Origin: Chromobotia macracanthus
Lineage: Eukaryota; Chordata; Actinopteri; Cypriniformes; Botiidae
DNA length: 64,000 nucleotides
Assembly (NCBI GenBank): GCA_036877525.1
Contig: JAZGTH010000011.1
Span: 5,529,001-5,593,000 of the forward strand
Direction of reading: 5' to 3'
Shown piece after piece: positions 62,700-64,000 of this stretch (positions are counted from its first letter, which is position 1; each line of letters opens with the position of its first letter). The position numbers and the translations under genes were made by a program. Below the pieces are notes generated by a model. The model worked only from the letters and a program-made list of their open reading frames with translations. It was not told where the DNA came from and ran no database searches.

Positions 62700-63560
62700 G
62701 GGCCCTGTGATCTTAAATGGTCTTAAAAGATGATCCATACAGTAATGAAGTCCGCTCTCCTGTTGGCCGGCCTCCCAAACGCACAACATAATCAAAGCCA
62801 ACTCGCCAGGGGATTCCGTAGAGCTGCTCTGTGTTTAACTAGCAAACATTACTTTTATTTGTTTGTCATAGACCTCTCGGCAACTGAGTCCACTAATGAC
62901 AGCAGAAAATTAATTGAAGTAAACAGAATGTAAATACGATTCTGGAAGGTAAAAGTTCCGTAACCGACTAACACTCTATAAATGATGTGCGTGTCAGCTA
63001 GAGGCAGACTCATCCTGAATATAACCCCTAGCTTTATCAACCTTGGACCAGAACCGATCTAAGTCTGTCTGCGGAAGTTGCTTTCGGTCAGTGGCTACCC
63101 ACGCGCTTGCTACAGCGAGGATCCCACCCTCTTCCCTGCATGTTGGGTCAGACCACCCTGTTCGTTGCGGTGGCGTGGTGGGGGCTAGCGACTTGGGCCC
63201 CGGGACTTGCTGTCTTGTTGTTCTTGGAATGCAGTGAAAGCAAATAGCTGCTTAAATGGCCCCCTTCGTTCCCAGACAAAACCAAAAGGCTGTAGAGCCA
63301 TTCATCAAAACAGTCCGACAACCTGCTCCTCTGCCTCCCCCCGCCAGGCACGACCATATCCCCTCTCTGGGTTTTAACTAGGACTCCATATCATTCCAGA
63401 AATGACAAATGATACTTATATCTGTGGCCTGTGCCGAATCAATAGGCATGCAGAATGGCTATCCATCTTAAGAGCTATCGACAGCTGCTGCCTGACATCA
63501 GGGGAAGAAGCGCCTGGTGGCTTTATTCAACACTGAGACAAAGCTAATGGCAGCATATAT
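62700..63560. promoter_or_regulatory. candidate conserved non-coding region in the tshz2 intron
   Basis: About 860 bp of complex, non-repetitive sequence after an AT-rich desert. It includes GAAAATTAATTGAAG, a CpG-containing stretch (GTTCGTTGCGGTGGCGTGG) and GACAAATGATACTTATATC. Short frames on both strands have no domain. A regulatory role is inferred from composition. Confidence 0.3.
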
Positions 63561-63716
63561 TTTCCCTGAAGTTTGTAAACTGACTGTCTTGGCCTGCACG
63601 CTCTGATTTTATAGCTTTTAATACCTTATCTAGCCTCGTTTTTATTGTATACTAGTACTAAGTCATAGTGTAGTATGCACCTTTTAGTGTTTAGTGCCGC
63701 TTCTGCTATAATTCTG

Positions 63717-63826
63717 ACCCAGCTGACAAATTTTAGATTGTAAGAACATTTCCGTAACGTTTCGGTTTGGTTATTTTTATTATTCAAACTTTTTTTAAAT
63801 TCTGTAACGTTTTTAAAACATCCCAG
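63717..63826. mobile_element. AACGTT-rich inverted-repeat element, copy 8 (truncated)
   Basis: Starts ACCCAGCTGACAAATTTTAG, then TTGTAAGAACATTTCCGTAAC and TTCTGTAACGTTTTTAAAAC. It corresponds to roughly the first 40% of copies 2 and 4, in the same orientation. Confidence 0.65.
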
Positions 63827-64000
63827 GACTGAATTCAGCATCTTCCTGTTGCTATTTATCAGTCTCCGATAAACCTGTGCGACAAGTTTAGCCTATCGCA
63901 GCATGTTCCTGATGCTACATCATCCGAGCTAAAAACTCGCGCTACGATTATGACCTTCTGTAAAGGTACGCGGGCTACGCGCAGGGCTAGCACCTGCTTG
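63827..64000. other. end of window, no feature seen
   Basis: CpG-containing unique sequence (CGCGCTACGATTATG, GTACGCGGGCTACGCGC) with no coding frame or repeat recognised. It is too short to interpret and continues past the window edge. Confidence 0.4.

Larger units (their letters stand above)
57291..63716 (-). other. presumed tshz2 intron 1, distal part
   Basis: No coding gene is supported. The 144-codon minus-strand frame at 59377-59811 crosses a GA repeat that encodes a serine/leucine run and has no domain. Several stretches are complex and comparatively CpG-rich, listed as candidate regulatory elements. The AT-rich stretch at about 61900-62650 includes a small tandem ATCTATTTAAA repeat near 62072-62100. 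Confidence 0.5.

Overview
The window looks like chromosomal DNA from a teleost fish, most likely a cypriniform. It has intron-split vertebrate genes, long AT-rich non-coding stretches, tRNA-derived SINEs, and many short inverted-repeat transposons of the kinds that fill cypriniform genomes. No bacterial, viral or organellar features were seen, and no CRISPR array, rRNA or functional tRNA gene was found.

There are two protein-coding genes, arranged tail to tail. On the left, on the + strand, is a complete zinc-finger gene that I recognise as znf217. Its coding sequence is four exons (2191-3496, 4298-4408, 4571-5914, 6548-6657), all joined in the same phase, giving a protein of about 956 residues. 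A 3' UTR follows, probably ending near 8.49 kb. On the right, on the - strand, is the large 3' coding exon of tshz2, a Teashirt zinc-finger homeobox gene. It runs from 48199 down to the TAG at 45183-45185. Its short first coding exon was not found, so about 48.2-64 kb is probably tshz2 intron 1. The human orthologues TSHZ2 and ZNF217 are also convergent neighbours at 20q13.2, so the block appears conserved.

The 37 kb between the genes (8.5-45 kb) has no convincing coding gene. It holds SINEs, several families of non-autonomous DNA transposons, microsatellites, one 19-bp minisatellite, and stretches of GC-balanced unique sequence with clustered homeobox-type TAAT/ATTA cores. Those stretches look like conserved non-coding elements, although conservation cannot be shown from one sequence. 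The same kind of sequence occurs in the presumed tshz2 intron (about 58.0-58.3, 59.8-60.1 and 62.7-63.6 kb). Developmental regulators such as Teashirt genes are commonly surrounded by long-range enhancers, so this is the likeliest role of the gene-poor DNA.

The two products are nuclear transcription regulators whose families act partly through CtBP-type corepressors. The tshz2 protein keeps a clear PIDLT motif. In znf217, both places where the human protein carries CtBP-contact motifs appear altered. I found no sign of a new multi-gene system. The most notable items are the changed znf217 motifs, an eight-copy AACGTT-rich inverted-repeat family, and the candidate regulatory islands.
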